A DNA stretch of 64,000 bases, from assembly GCF_022965805.1 (NCBI RefSeq), contig NC_133103.1:52588386-52652385 (forward strand), given 5' to 3'. Under the pieces are notes generated by a model that was not told where the DNA came from, searched no databases, and was given only the letters and a program-made list of their open reading frames with translations. Source of the DNA: Primulina eburnea (lineage: Eukaryota; Streptophyta; Magnoliopsida; Lamiales; Gesneriaceae). Made by a program: the position numbers and the translations under genes. Below, piece after piece: positions 48,546-59,482 of the stretch (its first letter is position 1; each line of letters opens with the position of its first letter).

Positions 48546-48725
48546 AGCATGTCTCTTATGAGACTGTCTCACGAATCTTTATCTTTGAGACGAGTCAACC
48601 CTACCGATATTTATAATAAAAAATAATACTCTTAGCATAAAAAATAATATTTTTCATGGATAACTTAAATAAGATATATGTCTCATAAAATACGATCCAT
48701 GAGACCGTTTTACACAAGTTTTTAT
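48546..48725 (+). mobile_element. Foldback MITE, orientation A
   Basis: Near full length: TATGAGACTGTCTCACGAATC at the start, GATCCATGAGACCGTTTTAC at the end. Confidence 0.85.
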
Positions 48726-49269
48726 CCTCTAAAAGTAACAAAATATTTCAAAAAATGGCCTAATGAATTATTTTGTCACTTCAATCCATCCAAATATACG
48801 CTTTCATTGTTGTACATAAAATACTGTCTATGTGGATCTTTTGTAAATTTATTTAGGCTATATATATTTTAAGGGAAATTTGATTTGTTTTTTTTAAAAA
48901 AAAATCTACTAATTGTTGAATTTTGGTCCAATAAATTTTCAAATTTTGATTTTAATTTTAATATATTGACTTTTAATTTTCGACTGTTTTGGTCTAATTG
49001 TTTATGTGACACTGCAAAAATACTGACGTGACATCTAAAACTTTTGAATTGTCGGATGCCACGACAATAATTGGGTCAAAATAGTCGAAAATTTAAAATT
49101 GATTTTTTAAAAAAAACATTCCAAAATTGGATAAATTAACAGTCAAAAATCATTTTTCCTTATCTATTACTTTATATTAAACTTGAGGCATCATTAAGAC
49201 TGTTAAAGGATAAATATGTCAAAATCAAAATTACATTCACTCAACCATATGATTGAATAATTATAATCT

Positions 49270-49565
49270 AAGTTTCAAATAGGTTAGATTCGTCGGACTG
49301 ACCCGTCCTGCTATATAAAATAGGTGGGTCGATAATTTCTCAGCCAACCAAATGGTGGGCCGACCCACCCCGTTCCACCTAATGACGGATTCTGCATTTC
49401 TGGTGGGTTGCATGATAGCCTGCCCCAACCCTTAACCCGTCAAATTACATATAATATTGTCAAGTTAACACGTCCCGTAATGGGTTAGGTTGGTGTTTTT
49501 CTAACTCGCCTAAAAGGTGGCTCGCCCCGCTCCTCCTAATGATGGATCGAGCATGTTGTGAGCTC
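49270..49565. repeat. GC-richer dispersed repeat with GGGTCG/CGACCC words
   Basis: Words such as GTGGGTCGATAATTTCTCAGCC, GGGCCGACCCACCCCG and CCTAATGATGGATCG recur within the block and in weaker form at 5160-5290. Composition differs from the AT-rich flanks. Probably an old DNA transposon derivative; class not determined. Confidence 0.45.
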
Positions 49566-49834
49566 AACTATATACCGTTTTGACACTTTTACTTCCAATT
49601 TAAAATTAAAAAAAAGCTAGCAACTTCTTACACTCCATAATGTTCACATTTCTTATTCCTCGTCTTTTTCTAAATCATTATCTACTTCAAAGTTTGCAAC
49701 CATCAAATCTATAATTCTTGTTTTTATCAGAATATTAAACAACACACAACTTCTCTCTTTATACCTATACACAGGCTCGTTTCACTCTATATTATTCTAT
49801 GATATGCATTGCATGTGTGGCACTAGTTTTTTAT

Positions 49835-50520
49835 TAGGGATGTCAATGGATCCGAGTTTTATCCAGATTCGCAATGGACCCGCGTGTAAGAAATGGTTTG
49901 AACATACTAAATGGGTAATGGGGTGGGTCTCGAGTCCAATTTTTCAGACTCGTCCAGATATAGGACGGATCATGGGTACTATAATACCCGTCTCATACAC
50001 TTCCCATACCCGCCCTATATATGTGGATATAAATATTTTAGGGTTTTAGTTTTATTAATTTTCATTTTTTTAGTAGATCACCTCAACCATAACGATCTTG
50101 ACTATTCCTATGTCAACTGTTGCATTTGAATATGCTTTTAGCAATAGTGGAAGAATAGTTGGTCATCATCTTAGTAGACTTAAATATTGCATACTCGTTG
50201 ATTTTATATTGATCTGTTTAAATTATGTTATGACTTATTTTTGGGAATGTCAAGATTTTTTTGGAGAGCTAGTAACTCTTTTTTTATGTAATTCTTTATG
50301 TCTGTTTCATAATTCAATCATGTGAGAAGAAATATTTTTTTTTTATTTTCAAAAAATTCGGGTCTCACGGGTCTACCCGATCTCGTTTCGTATTCGAGGT
50401 GGGGTGGGTCCGAAATATATTTAACCAGGATGGGGCGGGTAGTGGGTCAAAGTTTTTTTTCTTAGAGAGAGTTTTGGGTTTAACCAAACCTGTCCCATAC
50501 CTGCTCCATTGACATCTCTA
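49835..50520 (+). mobile_element. hAT-superfamily transposon remnant
   Basis: Terminal inverted repeats TAGGGATGTCAATGGA (49835-49850) and TCCATTGACATCTCTA (50505-50520) match at 15 of 16 positions and start TAGGGATG like Ac-type hAT elements. The flanks are GTTTTTTAT (49826-49834) and GTTTTTAT (50521-50528): an 8-bp target duplication with one extra T on the left. The 686-bp interior keeps a transposase fragment (see separate entry) and GGGTGGGT-rich subterminal sequence at both ends. It lies about 300 bp upstream of the FAF-like TATA box. Confidence 0.82.
50090..50190 (+). pseudogene. hAT transposase C-terminal (dimerisation) fragment
   Basis: The frame reads LTIPMSTVAFEYAFSNSG followed by RIV and HHLSRLK, which matches the conserved hATC dimerisation motif (usually IP.STVASE.AFS..GR). 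Nothing of the DDE-carrying core or the BED zinc finger remains inside the terminal repeats. Confidence 0.75.
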
Positions 50521-50829
50521 GTTTTTATGAATCATATTTTGTAGAGGACAAATAATATTTCACACACATATATATCTAAAAAGATATCCCAATCCCAATA
50601 TTAAACATCCTTATCTAAAGAATTTTTTTCCTATCCACTCGAGGGAGTTAGATTAGATTAGATTAGTACCAAATCAATTCAAGAATAGAAAACAAGTATG
50701 GAAATAAAACAAAAAATGCAATATTTCCTCTTATTTTCCTTTTATTCCCAAACGCGTGTGTGTGGAGGATTAATGATTATAGAAAATCAAGTGGTGCACA
50801 CACAAGATCTGCTGGGCACTTTTGTGGAC

Positions 50830-50836
50830 TATAAAT
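50830..50836 (+). promoter_or_regulatory. TATA box of the FAF-like gene
   Basis: TATAAAT 153 bp before the ATG chosen for the gene. A pyrimidine-rich leader (about 50872-50930, CTCTCCTCT-type repeats) follows, as is common in plant 5' UTRs. Confidence 0.6.
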
Positions 50837-50988
50837 TCACATTGATCCCCTTCAATGATATGTTCATTCATTCTTTCTTTCTCTCTTTCTCCACCCCTCC
50901 TCCCTCTCCTCTCCTCTCCTCTTCTGTTTCCCAAAACCTTAATTCATTTTCAAGAAAAAAAATAAGAAATACCCAAAACAAAGTACAC

Positions 50989-51795
50989 ATGTCAGCCACA
51001 GTGTGTCAAAATATTGTTTTTTCTTGCTTTGAACTCATGGCGGAAACAGCCGCCACCACTATAAAGCTCAGTGTTTCGGAGGCGGCGCCTCCCACGCCGG
51101 CGTCGGATTTTCAGTTCACCAGCTGGGGTTGTCGCCGGATCTACTGTGATGATGCCACGAACAGCAAAGGATCACTGGGCGATTATAGTTTTTATCCGAA
51201 CCCTATATGTGAAAAATCATCGATTGCGAGGCTCAGTGCAAAAAGCCTCGAAATGTGCACGGAAAATTTGGGGAGCGAAACGGGCACTGATACCATTCCC
51301 GATGTTGGCAGCATTTTCTCGTCTTCTAGTTCGTCTTTCGATCAGGAGAACTCGTTGAGCTCTAAAGGAAGCGATCAAGAAAAGTTGAAGAACAACGTGA
51401 AGCTGCAGCCGCCGAGATACGAAGAGGCAAGTTCGTGTCGGAAATTCCCGCCGCCGCTGACGACGATGAGTGGGACAGGTTCGATACAGGTCCGCCGCCA
51501 CTGCGAAGGAGGCAGGCTGATTATCGAGGCGGTGGAGAGGCCGTTGAGGAATTCTTATCTGCAGGTGGAGAGGGGTGGCGGCAGGCTCAGGCTGTGTTAC
51601 CTGACGGATTCTGAGTCTGACTCGGATCTTGACACGACGGAGCCGCCTCAGGAAGAAGATGAGGCCGGAGGGGTTTTTGAATCGGGGACAGAAGAATTCG
51701 GGTTCCAAATGTTGAGTCGCTGTAAGGAAAGGAGGCATGAAAATGGTGGGTTGTGTAGTAATTGGAAACCTGCATTTTGGGTGGCAACTTCTTGA
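50989..51795 (+). CDS. FANTASTIC FOUR-like (FAF) protein
   Basis: Single exon, 268 residues from the ATG at 50989. The open frame extends 97 codons upstream, but the TATA box and a pyrimidine-rich leader fall inside that extension, and MSATVCQNIVFSCFE resembles the start of FAF proteins, so the internal ATG is preferred. The FAF domain occupies about residues 153-205: FPPPLTTMSGTGSIQVRRHC, then EGGRLIIEAVERP and GGGRLRLCYL. An acidic stretch (DSESDSDLDTTEPPQEEDE) follows, as in other members. FAF proteins are plant-specific regulators of shoot meristem size acting on the WUSCHEL-CLAVATA loop; whether this copy does so is inference. Codon use is GC-richer than its surroundings. No signal peptide. 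A downstream AATAAA near 51958 may be the polyadenylation signal. Confidence 0.9.
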   Translation: MSATVCQNIVFSCFELMAETAATTIKLSVSEAAPPTPASDFQFTSWGCRRIYCDDATNSKGSLGDYSFYPNPICEKSSIARLSAKSLEMCTENLGSETGTDTIPDVGSIFSSSSSSFDQENSLSSKGSDQEKLKNNVKLQPPRYEEASSCRKFPPPLTTMSGTGSIQVRRHCEGGRLIIEAVERPLRNSYLQVERGGGRLRLCYLTDSESDSDLDTTEPPQEEDEAGGVFESGTEEFGFQMLSRCKERRHENGGLCSNWKPAFWVATS

Positions 51796-52378
51796 AAATA
51801 AGTTATATTTCTATGTTTGTTTTTTATTTTTTGGACAACATTAGATTTAAATGGATTTTCGTTAAATGAAGAATTTGAAAAAAAATTCCTATAAATTTGA
51901 TGTTAATATATTGGACTTTTGAGAATCAATTTATATGAAATTCCATTCCACTTTATTCAATAAAATAATCATGGTTCATACTTCATAATATGTATTCCAA
52001 CATGTATAAAAAAAATTAATAAATCAATAATTAAGCTCCATAATACAATATTATAACCATAAAAAATTTTAAATTATGGGTTTGTAAACATGGTAGGCCA
52101 CGTTCACTCAATAAAACTAAATTAAAAGTACTAAGATGTGAGCAATGACTAACTAATGCAGGAAATAATGGTCGGGAATGAAAACCAATCAATTCAAAAA
52201 ATTATACATTTCTTGTAGAAATATCAAATTGTGGAGAGGGACGATAATTTAATAATCATCATCTTTAATCAAGATTCTTATTTATTTGTCCCCAAAAGTG
52301 TGGAAGCCGCCACTTCCTTCCATTTCAAAATAAATACCAAGATTTCCATAAGATTTTTTCATCGTCGTTATTGTATTT

Positions 52379-52556
52379 GACAAAAACTTGTGTGAGACAG
52401 TCTCATGAGTCATATTTGTGAGATGTGTCTCTTATTTGGGTCATCAATGAAAAAGTATTACCTTTTATGTTAAAAATATTACTTTTTATTGTGAATATAG
52501 GTAGGATTGACCCGTCTCACATATTAAAATCCGTGAGACGGTCTCACATAAAACTC
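52379..52556 (-). mobile_element. Foldback MITE, orientation B
   Basis: Well preserved: GACAAAAACTTGTGTGAGAC at the start, GTGAGACGGTCTCACAT at the end, central TATTACTTTTTATTGTGAAT. Confidence 0.87.
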
Positions 52557-52741
52557 ATTCATCATATTTTACAAAATATTCTAAGGTATACATTTGTCGG
52601 TATATTGTGTGAGATATAAGGTGACATAGAGAATCTTAATCGGTCGGATTAAAACTCGGTCGAACGGATTACAAGACGGGATAGGTCTGAGTCAACTTGT
52701 TCATTGACGACATGTTGGAGATATATACTTATTTTGCATAT

Positions 52742-52745
<4 letters not shown>

Positions 52746-52790
<45 letters not shown>
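52746..52790. repeat. (AT)n microsatellite
   Basis: Uninterrupted AT tract of about 44 bp. Confidence 0.95.
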
Positions 52791-52792
<2 letters not shown>

Positions 52793-53064
52793 TATATATT
52801 ATTATTAATACTTTTTTTAATTAAATATATAATAGATTCATTGGCATAACTCGAGTTGAACTTGTTGAATTTTAAGACTAAGACGAATCTAAAAAAAGAA
52901 ATAAGACGCGTCTGGGTACGATTGATAGTTAAAATCCTAATTTTTTTTTAATGGAATGCCCAAACCTTGAACCTGCTCCATTGCGAGGTCACATTTCACA
53001 AAGTTAGACAAAACAATTCGTGTAAGACAATCTCATGGATTGTAACAGATATCTTATTTGAGTT

Positions 53065-53686
53065 TGTTAGGATCAATGGAATCCGGATATCTCCACACTG
53101 GTATGATATTGTCCTCTTTGGGTTTTAACCCTCATGGTTTTGCTTTTGGAACCACCCAAAAGACCTCATACCAATGGAGATATCATTCCATCTTATAAAC
53201 CCATGATCTTTCTCTAGATCTTCCAATGTGGGACTTTGGTTGCATCCCAACAATCCTCCCCTCAAACGAAGTTCCACTATTATTCTCATAGTCCGAGCCT
53301 CCCCTCAAGCCTTATTCGCCCTCCAATCGAGGTTACTCCACTTCACTGCGTTGTAGCGCACGCCTTACATGAATACCGGGAGCATCAACCACCTCGAGAG
53401 TTTAATCAAGGATTTTTACCGGGAGCTCTCACCTCCTTCGTTTAGGTATCAAGGATTCCACCCACATGGCTCGATCTAGACCATGGCTCTGATACCACTG
53501 TTAGGACCAATGGAATCCGGATATCTCCATACAGGTATGATATTGTCCACTTTGGGTTTTAACCTTCATGGTTTTGCTTTTGGAACCACCCAAAAGGCCT
53601 CATACCAATGGAGATATCATTCCATCTTATAAACCCATGATCTTTCTCTAGATCTTCCAATGTGGGACTTTGGTTGCATCCCAACA
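53065..53686 (-). mobile_element. TRIM retrotransposon, 622 bp
   Basis: LTRs 53065-53252 and 53499-53686 are both 188 bp with TGTTAGGA(T/C)C and CATCCCAACA ends and differ at about six positions. The primer-binding site TGGTATCAGAGCCATGG is on the minus strand at 53481-53497, next to the right-hand LTR, and the purine tract GAGGGGAGGA is on the minus strand at 53254-53263, next to the left-hand LTR; so the element reads right to left. Flanks GAGTT (53060-53064) and AAGTT (53687-53691) are a 5-bp target duplication with one change. No coding capacity; mobilised by another element. Confidence 0.92.
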
Positions 53687-53762
53687 AAGTTATCAATGAA
53701 AAATTATTACTTTTTATGCTAAGAGTATTATTTTTTATTGTGAACATCGATATGATTGATCA

Positions 53763-53843
53763 GTCTCACACATAAAAATTCGTGAGACCGTCTCACACAT
53801 AAAAATTCGTGAGACCGTCTCACACATAAAAATTCGTGAGACC
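53763..53843. repeat. 27-bp tandem repeat, three identical units
   Basis: Units at 53763, 53790 and 53817 each start GTCTCACACATAAAAATTCG. They derive from the terminal palindrome of the foldback MITE, and a last GTCTCAC follows. Confidence 0.95.
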
Positions 53844-53857
53844 GTCTCACAAAAACA

Positions 53858-55199
53858 TATTCTCACAATTAATATATAAAAACAACACACGAGATCCAAT
53901 AAAAGATTATGCCAGTGTGGATGATTGCGATGTGATCATCCAAGTTGAGTTGTACGGAAAGATAAAAATGTCTCGAATCACACAAAAATCATATGGTCGA
54001 AAAAAAAAAATGTAGATTTCGATCAATATATGCGTACACACTAATAGTGTAATGAAAATCCCACGAAATTGTTTATTTCAATGTGCTTACACATTTAATT
54101 TTGATTTTTTTATATTTAATTTTATTATTTTTAAACATCAGCTACACGACTTTGGATGTACAAATAAGGCTTAAAGCAGTATGGTGAGATTATGTTAGTC
54201 ACGTAAATTTCATTAGATAATTCTTCTACAATAAACTCGACCGAAAAAATATTTATATTTAGAATCGAATTCATGACTATTTATCTCGTGCTTACATATT
54301 CTATTAACTCAAATATGGATGGGAGTTTTATTTTATGTGTGTATATCTTTCATGGACTAGATTGATATTTAGTATTATGAGACACACTTTTGTTACATAT
54401 AACAGATAATATATATATATATATGTGTGTGTGTATATATATATATATACACACACACACTCACGCGATTACGAGGTCCATAAACAAACTAATATAATTT
54501 TAATCATTTTAAATATGTCCAGCAGGGTCCGTAAAGTTGAAGTTTTCTTCTTCAAAACAAAAGAAAAAAATATATATTTTTGGAGGTATCCATGAGTCCT
54601 ATACGTGAATTCACCCATTTTATCTATATAATATAATATATATACACACAAAAAAAAAATTATATATTTTTGGAGGTATTCATAATTTTCTTGAAAAGTG
54701 TGATCCAATTATTGAGATGCAACGAGGATATCGAATCGTTCATATTCAGATTATTCAAGAGGAAGACAAGAGACGATCGTGGACTTTGAGTATCCATTCC
54801 TTTTTTTATAGCCATCTCATTTTGAATTTATTATTATATACATAAAAGATATTTTCAAAGTAAATAATAACTTTTTTAACATGGTAAATAAAATATTTTG
54901 GTAAAAGTAATAGTGAATTGGTTAATTTGAAGAGAAATTTTTTATGAGTATTAAATAACAAAATAATGAAGAATGAAATTTATATATATACAAATAAAAA
55001 TATATTACAACATTAAAATTTGGAGAACTTGTAAAAAAATCCCTATTCTTATTCTCAACTTTCTCTTTACTCCCTACTCCACTAAAACTTTATTTCAACT
55101 TCTCATATCTTTTAAATTTTCAAATTTACCCTTATATCTTTATTTTGAATAATTGATTTTTCATTTGTAAATAATGGCTCATCATACTTCCGTAAAATA
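53858..55199. other. Intergenic, microsatellites
   Basis: No gene seen. The segment TATATATTTTTGGAGGTAT occurs twice, at about 54570 and 54661. Confidence 0.45.
54409..54461. repeat. Symmetric AT/GT/AT/AC microsatellite
   Basis: AT repeat, GTGTGTGTGT, AT repeat, then ACACACACAC, so the block is close to self-complementary and could form a hairpin. Confidence 0.85.
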
Positions 55200-55595
55200 A
55201 ATTAAATCTTTTACCTCAGACTGGAGTACCACCGAGTTATATCCACCGTATTTTACAGACTGCTCCTCACAGCCCAATCACGCGATTGCAACCGATAGTT
55301 ATCGACGTAGATTCCTTCAGCAGTACTTGGCACAACCCTAATTCGTTTCCTACCTTAGGGTGCACAATAAAAGATAAAATTTTGAAAATAATACATGAGA
55401 GGGGCTAAGAGCAAATATCTCTTTATTCAAACATCAACATTTTTAATACATAGTAACCTCCTTTAGAGGAGGAGAAACTTGTTTAGCTACTAATAGTAGC
55501 TGAACTCACTACACACACTTGAAAGAAAATTATTACAAATAGTTTGAAGAAAAATGAAGAGGTTGAGTGATGCCTTCATCTTCCTTCTGCTTCTT

Positions 55596-55603
55596 TATTT
55601 ATA
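55596..55603 (-). promoter_or_regulatory. TATA box in the viral intergenic region
   Basis: TATAAATA on the minus strand, in CTTCTATAAATAAAG context, about 0.7 kb beyond the end of the putative transactivator frame. This is where caulimovirids carry the pregenomic RNA promoter. Confidence 0.5.
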
Positions 55604-56326
55604 GAAGGCTCTTTCGGATTTGAAACTCGGACTTCAAATCTTCATAAGCCTTTACAGCTTGCTTGAGGACCATATAGTGGTTGAATGGTCCTTTTCTGCA
55701 ATGTCTTTTTCTAGATTATTAATCTAGACATCAACTTTTCCCATTCTTTTATTTCACCGCACTGTCAGTAGGAATGCGTTTGAAAAAGATCAACTGTAAT
55801 TTCGTCCTCTTTTTCTGGAACGTTTGAGCTAATGATCTGAGAGCTTTTAGCTCCTTCCTTTCATACTTGATTTTTCTTTTTAAAACCTTCAGATATGTAA
55901 AATACATTTTCTGTAGATTTTCTTTCTTGGTGTGTTTTACTGGTTCCAATCTGTCCTTATTTATAGATGAAAATTTCGGGACCAGTTGTCTTGCTTTTAT
56001 TCATTGGATTTTTAAAGATATATTATCCAATGGTCTTTTGTCTTTTACCGCTCATTATTAGTGGTTTTAGTGTCATTTACCACATATTATTGGTGGTCTT
56101 TGTCCTTCCACTCACATGGTTGGTTTTTCTTTTTGCTAGTGGGCTGATTGTATGTACACCTTTAATTTTGTCGTGGAATCTTTGGTTTTCGTTGTCCTCG
56201 AGGAAAACGTGAAGGTGGTCCATCCCCACTTGTGCTTGTGTCGGTAAAGTGTTTCCGATCAGATCTCGATTTGAATCCTTTACCGAATTCAGGTTCCTTC
56301 TGGTTTTGGCATTCAAGGCGGATGTT

Positions 56327-57508
56327 TTATGACCATCTTCCTATATGTGCCATGTTACAGAATTTTCGGCGAGTCTTTTTACTGGCCGGCAGCTTGCTGT
56401 TCCACAAAATATTTCTCTTTTTCTTGAATAAATCTTCTGCAAAACTTGTGGTTTTTCCTGTCATGTTGTTTAACAGGAATGATCCGTTCATTGAATGATT
56501 ATAAAATTTGAACGGGAACTTGACTTTGTCCATCTCAGTGAGACAGACCCATAAACCCCATGCTCTTCGTGTAAACATATCATCTTCAAAAATTGAAGCA
56601 ACCAGGGGTGTTTCTTCTGTTGGAGGGTCCTTGATAAATTTTTGAACATTTGTATCTGGCCTCCTTAACTTGATGAAATGAAAGGCTTCGTGAGAACCTT
56701 TCCCTGCTGGTTCTGGTGCTGCACTGAAAAAGTATAGCTCCAAAACATCTCCTCTCGACAAATAATCATTATTCGCCCAAGTTTCATGAACAGCTTCCTG
56801 GATCCATTTTGGTAGTCCTGAAATTTCCGGAAAGCATGGTGATGTCGTATAAACTAAGGTAAGAGCCCCGAATTCATACCATGCCTTGACCTCCTTTGGA
56901 TATGAAGTTGGTTTCATCCATACCCTGGGAAATTTTCCTGAAACATCAACCCTGTTAGTAGCTGGGTTAATTCCAATTCTTGTTTTCAATTTCTCCCAAT
57001 TATGCTTATAAACCTGAAATGGAGAAATTATTGCTTCGTTAGTACCAACCTTAGATTTGCATGTATCAATGCGAGGTCTAAGGTTGATCTCTCCCTCTTC
57101 AATCCCCGAGGTGAAGGGTTGACTTGAAGACTCAAGATAAGGATCAGGAGTCTCAATTTTTGTTTCAGCCGACTAATCTGGTGATGATCCCGACTTAACA
57201 CTTGTGCAAGGGGTATTTGAATCTCCCGCTACAGGTATAGGGTCATGTACTCGAAAACTCTCTATTTGGGAAACCAATGGCTTCTCAATACCTTGGAGGA
57301 TAGGCTTTTGCATTACAGACCATAACTGAGTATATGCCTGTAAACAACCTGTAATTCGATCAGAGACCATTCTCTTATCAGCTTGTTGTAGCCTTCCCGC
57401 AACTTCTGCGTTAACGGCCGACTTGTTGAACTCGGTTTGAAGCAGTTCAAGGTGTTCTTTCAAATGCCTCTGCATCTTGATAATAACATCAATGTCAATG
57501 ATGTCCAT
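56327..57508 (-). pseudogene. Putative pararetroviral transactivator/inclusion-body frame
   Basis: One frame from ATG 57508 to the stop at 56327, interrupted by an in-frame TAG at 57173-57175. The first ATG overlaps the end of the RNase H frame by 14 bp, a spacing typical of caulimovirid gene junctions. The N-terminal part is helical and charged; the C-terminal part contains a W/Y/F-rich segment (residues near 56800-56950) and ends in a basic tail. I recognise no catalytic motif. Assignment rests on position after pol; an unrelated viral protein cannot be excluded. Confidence 0.5.
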
Positions 57509-59474
57509 CTCTTGTTAAAAAATCTGCAAGAATATTTTCATGAGATTTTATTATCACAATATCAAAAATATAATTCTGACATAGTGCTTGCCTCCTTAAG
57601 AAAGCTTTCACCTTTGTATTATCAACTTTCAAAATGAATTTCTTTGCAAGTAAGAATAATGGCCATTTTTCAAAATCCCTTTTTATTGCATAAAATTCTT
57701 TCTCGTTGATATGCCATCTGATGGCTTCTGCATCTGAGAATAACCCACTACAATATCTACATGGTTGTTCTCCATCTGGTGTGAGCTTAGTAAGAACTGC
57801 TGCCCACCAATGATCACTGGCATCGGTATACAATACCAGATCATCTTCGTCTTGAGGAATAGTCATCTTTGAAAGATTTTTACAAACCTTCTTTAAATGG
57901 ATAAGTCTTTCTGTGTGTTCTTTTGTCCATATAAATCTTTCATCTTTTTTCAATAATGGACTGAATACCTTCCTGTGTTTTGCTAGATTTTTGATAAACA
58001 TCCAAGCAAAATTAACAACTTCTAAGAAACTTTGAAGTTGCTTATTGTCTTTAAGATTTTCTGGAAAATTCTGCACCTTTTCCACTATGTGTTCTTGTAG
58101 AATTATTCCTGACTCATCGATTTCAATTCCGAGGAATTCAATCTTCCTTATAGCAATGACCGTTTTCTTTTCAGATAAAACCAGTCCTCTTTTCTTGCAA
58201 ACTAGAGAAAATCTCCAAATGCTTAATATGTTCATTCATATCTTTCGATGCTATTAAAACATCGTCAATGTAAACAAACATAAACTTAAAATAATCTTAA
58301 AAAAGATTATTCATCTTTCTTTGAAATATCTGTGGTGAATTAGCCAATCCCATTGGTAATACCTCCCAGATATAATGTCCTTGAGGTGTGGAGAAAGCTG
58401 TGAATTTTTGCTTTCTTCCTGCATCCGAATCTGATAGAATCCGGACTTGCAATCAAACTTAGAGAATATCTTGGCGTTGCGTATGCAACTAATCAAGTGT
58501 TCTCTACTAGGTATAAAATACCCATCAAACTCCAGAATTTTATTAATTTTTTGATAATTATTAACCAATCTGGGTTTTCCTTGTTTAATCTCACCATGAT
58601 TTCTTACCAGAAAACTTGGACTGCTATATGGTGACATATCTGCTTTGATCAAACCAAGGTCCAAATGTTCCTTGATTATAATCTGCATATCTCTTTGATC
58701 AATGATGTTCATTGGGATGGGTTTACAACGAACAAATTCATACGCTTTGCCTTCCTTGATCTTAAGGCAAGCCTTGAGTTGATTTTTGTCCCACCATGCC
58801 AAGGGATCTTCATTATAATTTTCTTTGATCCTCTTCTTGACATCTTCCAGTGATACCTTGGATTCAAACTCTACTTCATTCGTCTGTAGAGTTATCTTAA
58901 GGAATTCTATATCGTCTGGTTGGAGTTTCTTATCTGCTCTTAACTGGAGCATTGTTTCTCCAAACAGTCTAGAATCCTTCATTTTTGGGTTCAGAAGTTT
59001 TCCTGAAATACCACGCTTGCTGCGAAACTGGATTGGCAATTTTTTGTAAAATGCCTCTCTAAGTCTCTGGACTATGATTTTGTGATCACATGGTGTTGTG
59101 AACATTAATCTTCTAGTCTCATTTTCTTGTGTATAGGACTTGAACATTTTTAGGAAATTATTTCCTAACAATATATCAGCTCCTGTATCATGAAAATAAA
59201 TTGGTGGTGTCTTCACCTTGTACCAAGGTGTTTGCCCAGCACCGCCAATCATGATTTCAGTCATCTTAATCCCTTTACATAGAATTAAGATTCTTCTGGA
59301 AAAATCTCTTCCAGCAATCTTGTGTAATTCGTCTTCCAAATTATTTGGAAAAGCTACTCGTTTTGCTGTACATATTCCAGCTCCTGAATCAATATAGGCA
59401 GCAAAATATTCTGCCTTATATTGTTCATATAACATTCCTACTGGAATGTATATAGAGAATGGACTTGTGGTCAT
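57495..59474 (-). pseudogene. Pararetroviral protease-RT-RNase H, frameshifted
   Basis: The first ATG is at 59474, just after the upstream frame ends. An aspartic-protease motif (Y-I-D-S-G-A) lies near 59393-59410, then the first RT blocks, including a P-R-L-V motif and an F-D-C-x-S-G-F block at 58430-58470. At about 58400 the frame shifts and the original frame ends at 58311. The Y-I-D-D box (58261-58272) is in a different frame from both the upstream RT and the RNase H segment, so at least two frameshifts are present (near 58400 and near 58200). RNase H (motif L-Y-T-D-A-S near 57825) runs to the stop at 57495. Non-functional as it stands. Confidence 0.85.
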
Positions 59475-59482
59475 TGGATTTT

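Larger units (their letters stand above)
45815..49269. other. Intergenic, repeats only
   Basis: Very AT-rich. Contains one clear and one degraded foldback MITE. The frames at 46652-46837 and 47356-47538 have no recognisable domain. Confidence 0.45.
51796..53006. other. Intergenic, repeats only
   Basis: AT-rich with one foldback MITE and an AT microsatellite (52746-52790). No gene seen. Confidence 0.5.
53007..53857 (-). mobile_element. Foldback MITE, orientation B, split by a TRIM
   Basis: Left part 53007-53064 (GACAAAACAATTCGTGTAAG to TTATTTGAGTT) and right part 53687-53857 (AAGTTATCAATGAAAAATTA onward) join into a normal family member when the TRIM at 53065-53686 is removed. Its right end has been expanded to three 27-bp units (53763-53843). 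Confidence 0.87.

Noticed and set aside
50698..50988. N-terminal 97-codon extension of the FAF-like frame
   Set aside because: It contains the TATA box and the pyrimidine-rich leader, and its translation has no FAF resemblance. The ATG at 50989 gives a family-like start.
51217..51738. 173-codon minus-strand frame rich in arginine
   Set aside because: Antisense shadow of the GC-rich FAF-like coding region.
53236..53445. 69-codon frame inside the TRIM
   Set aside because: TRIMs are non-coding. The frame spans the LTR end and the purine tract.
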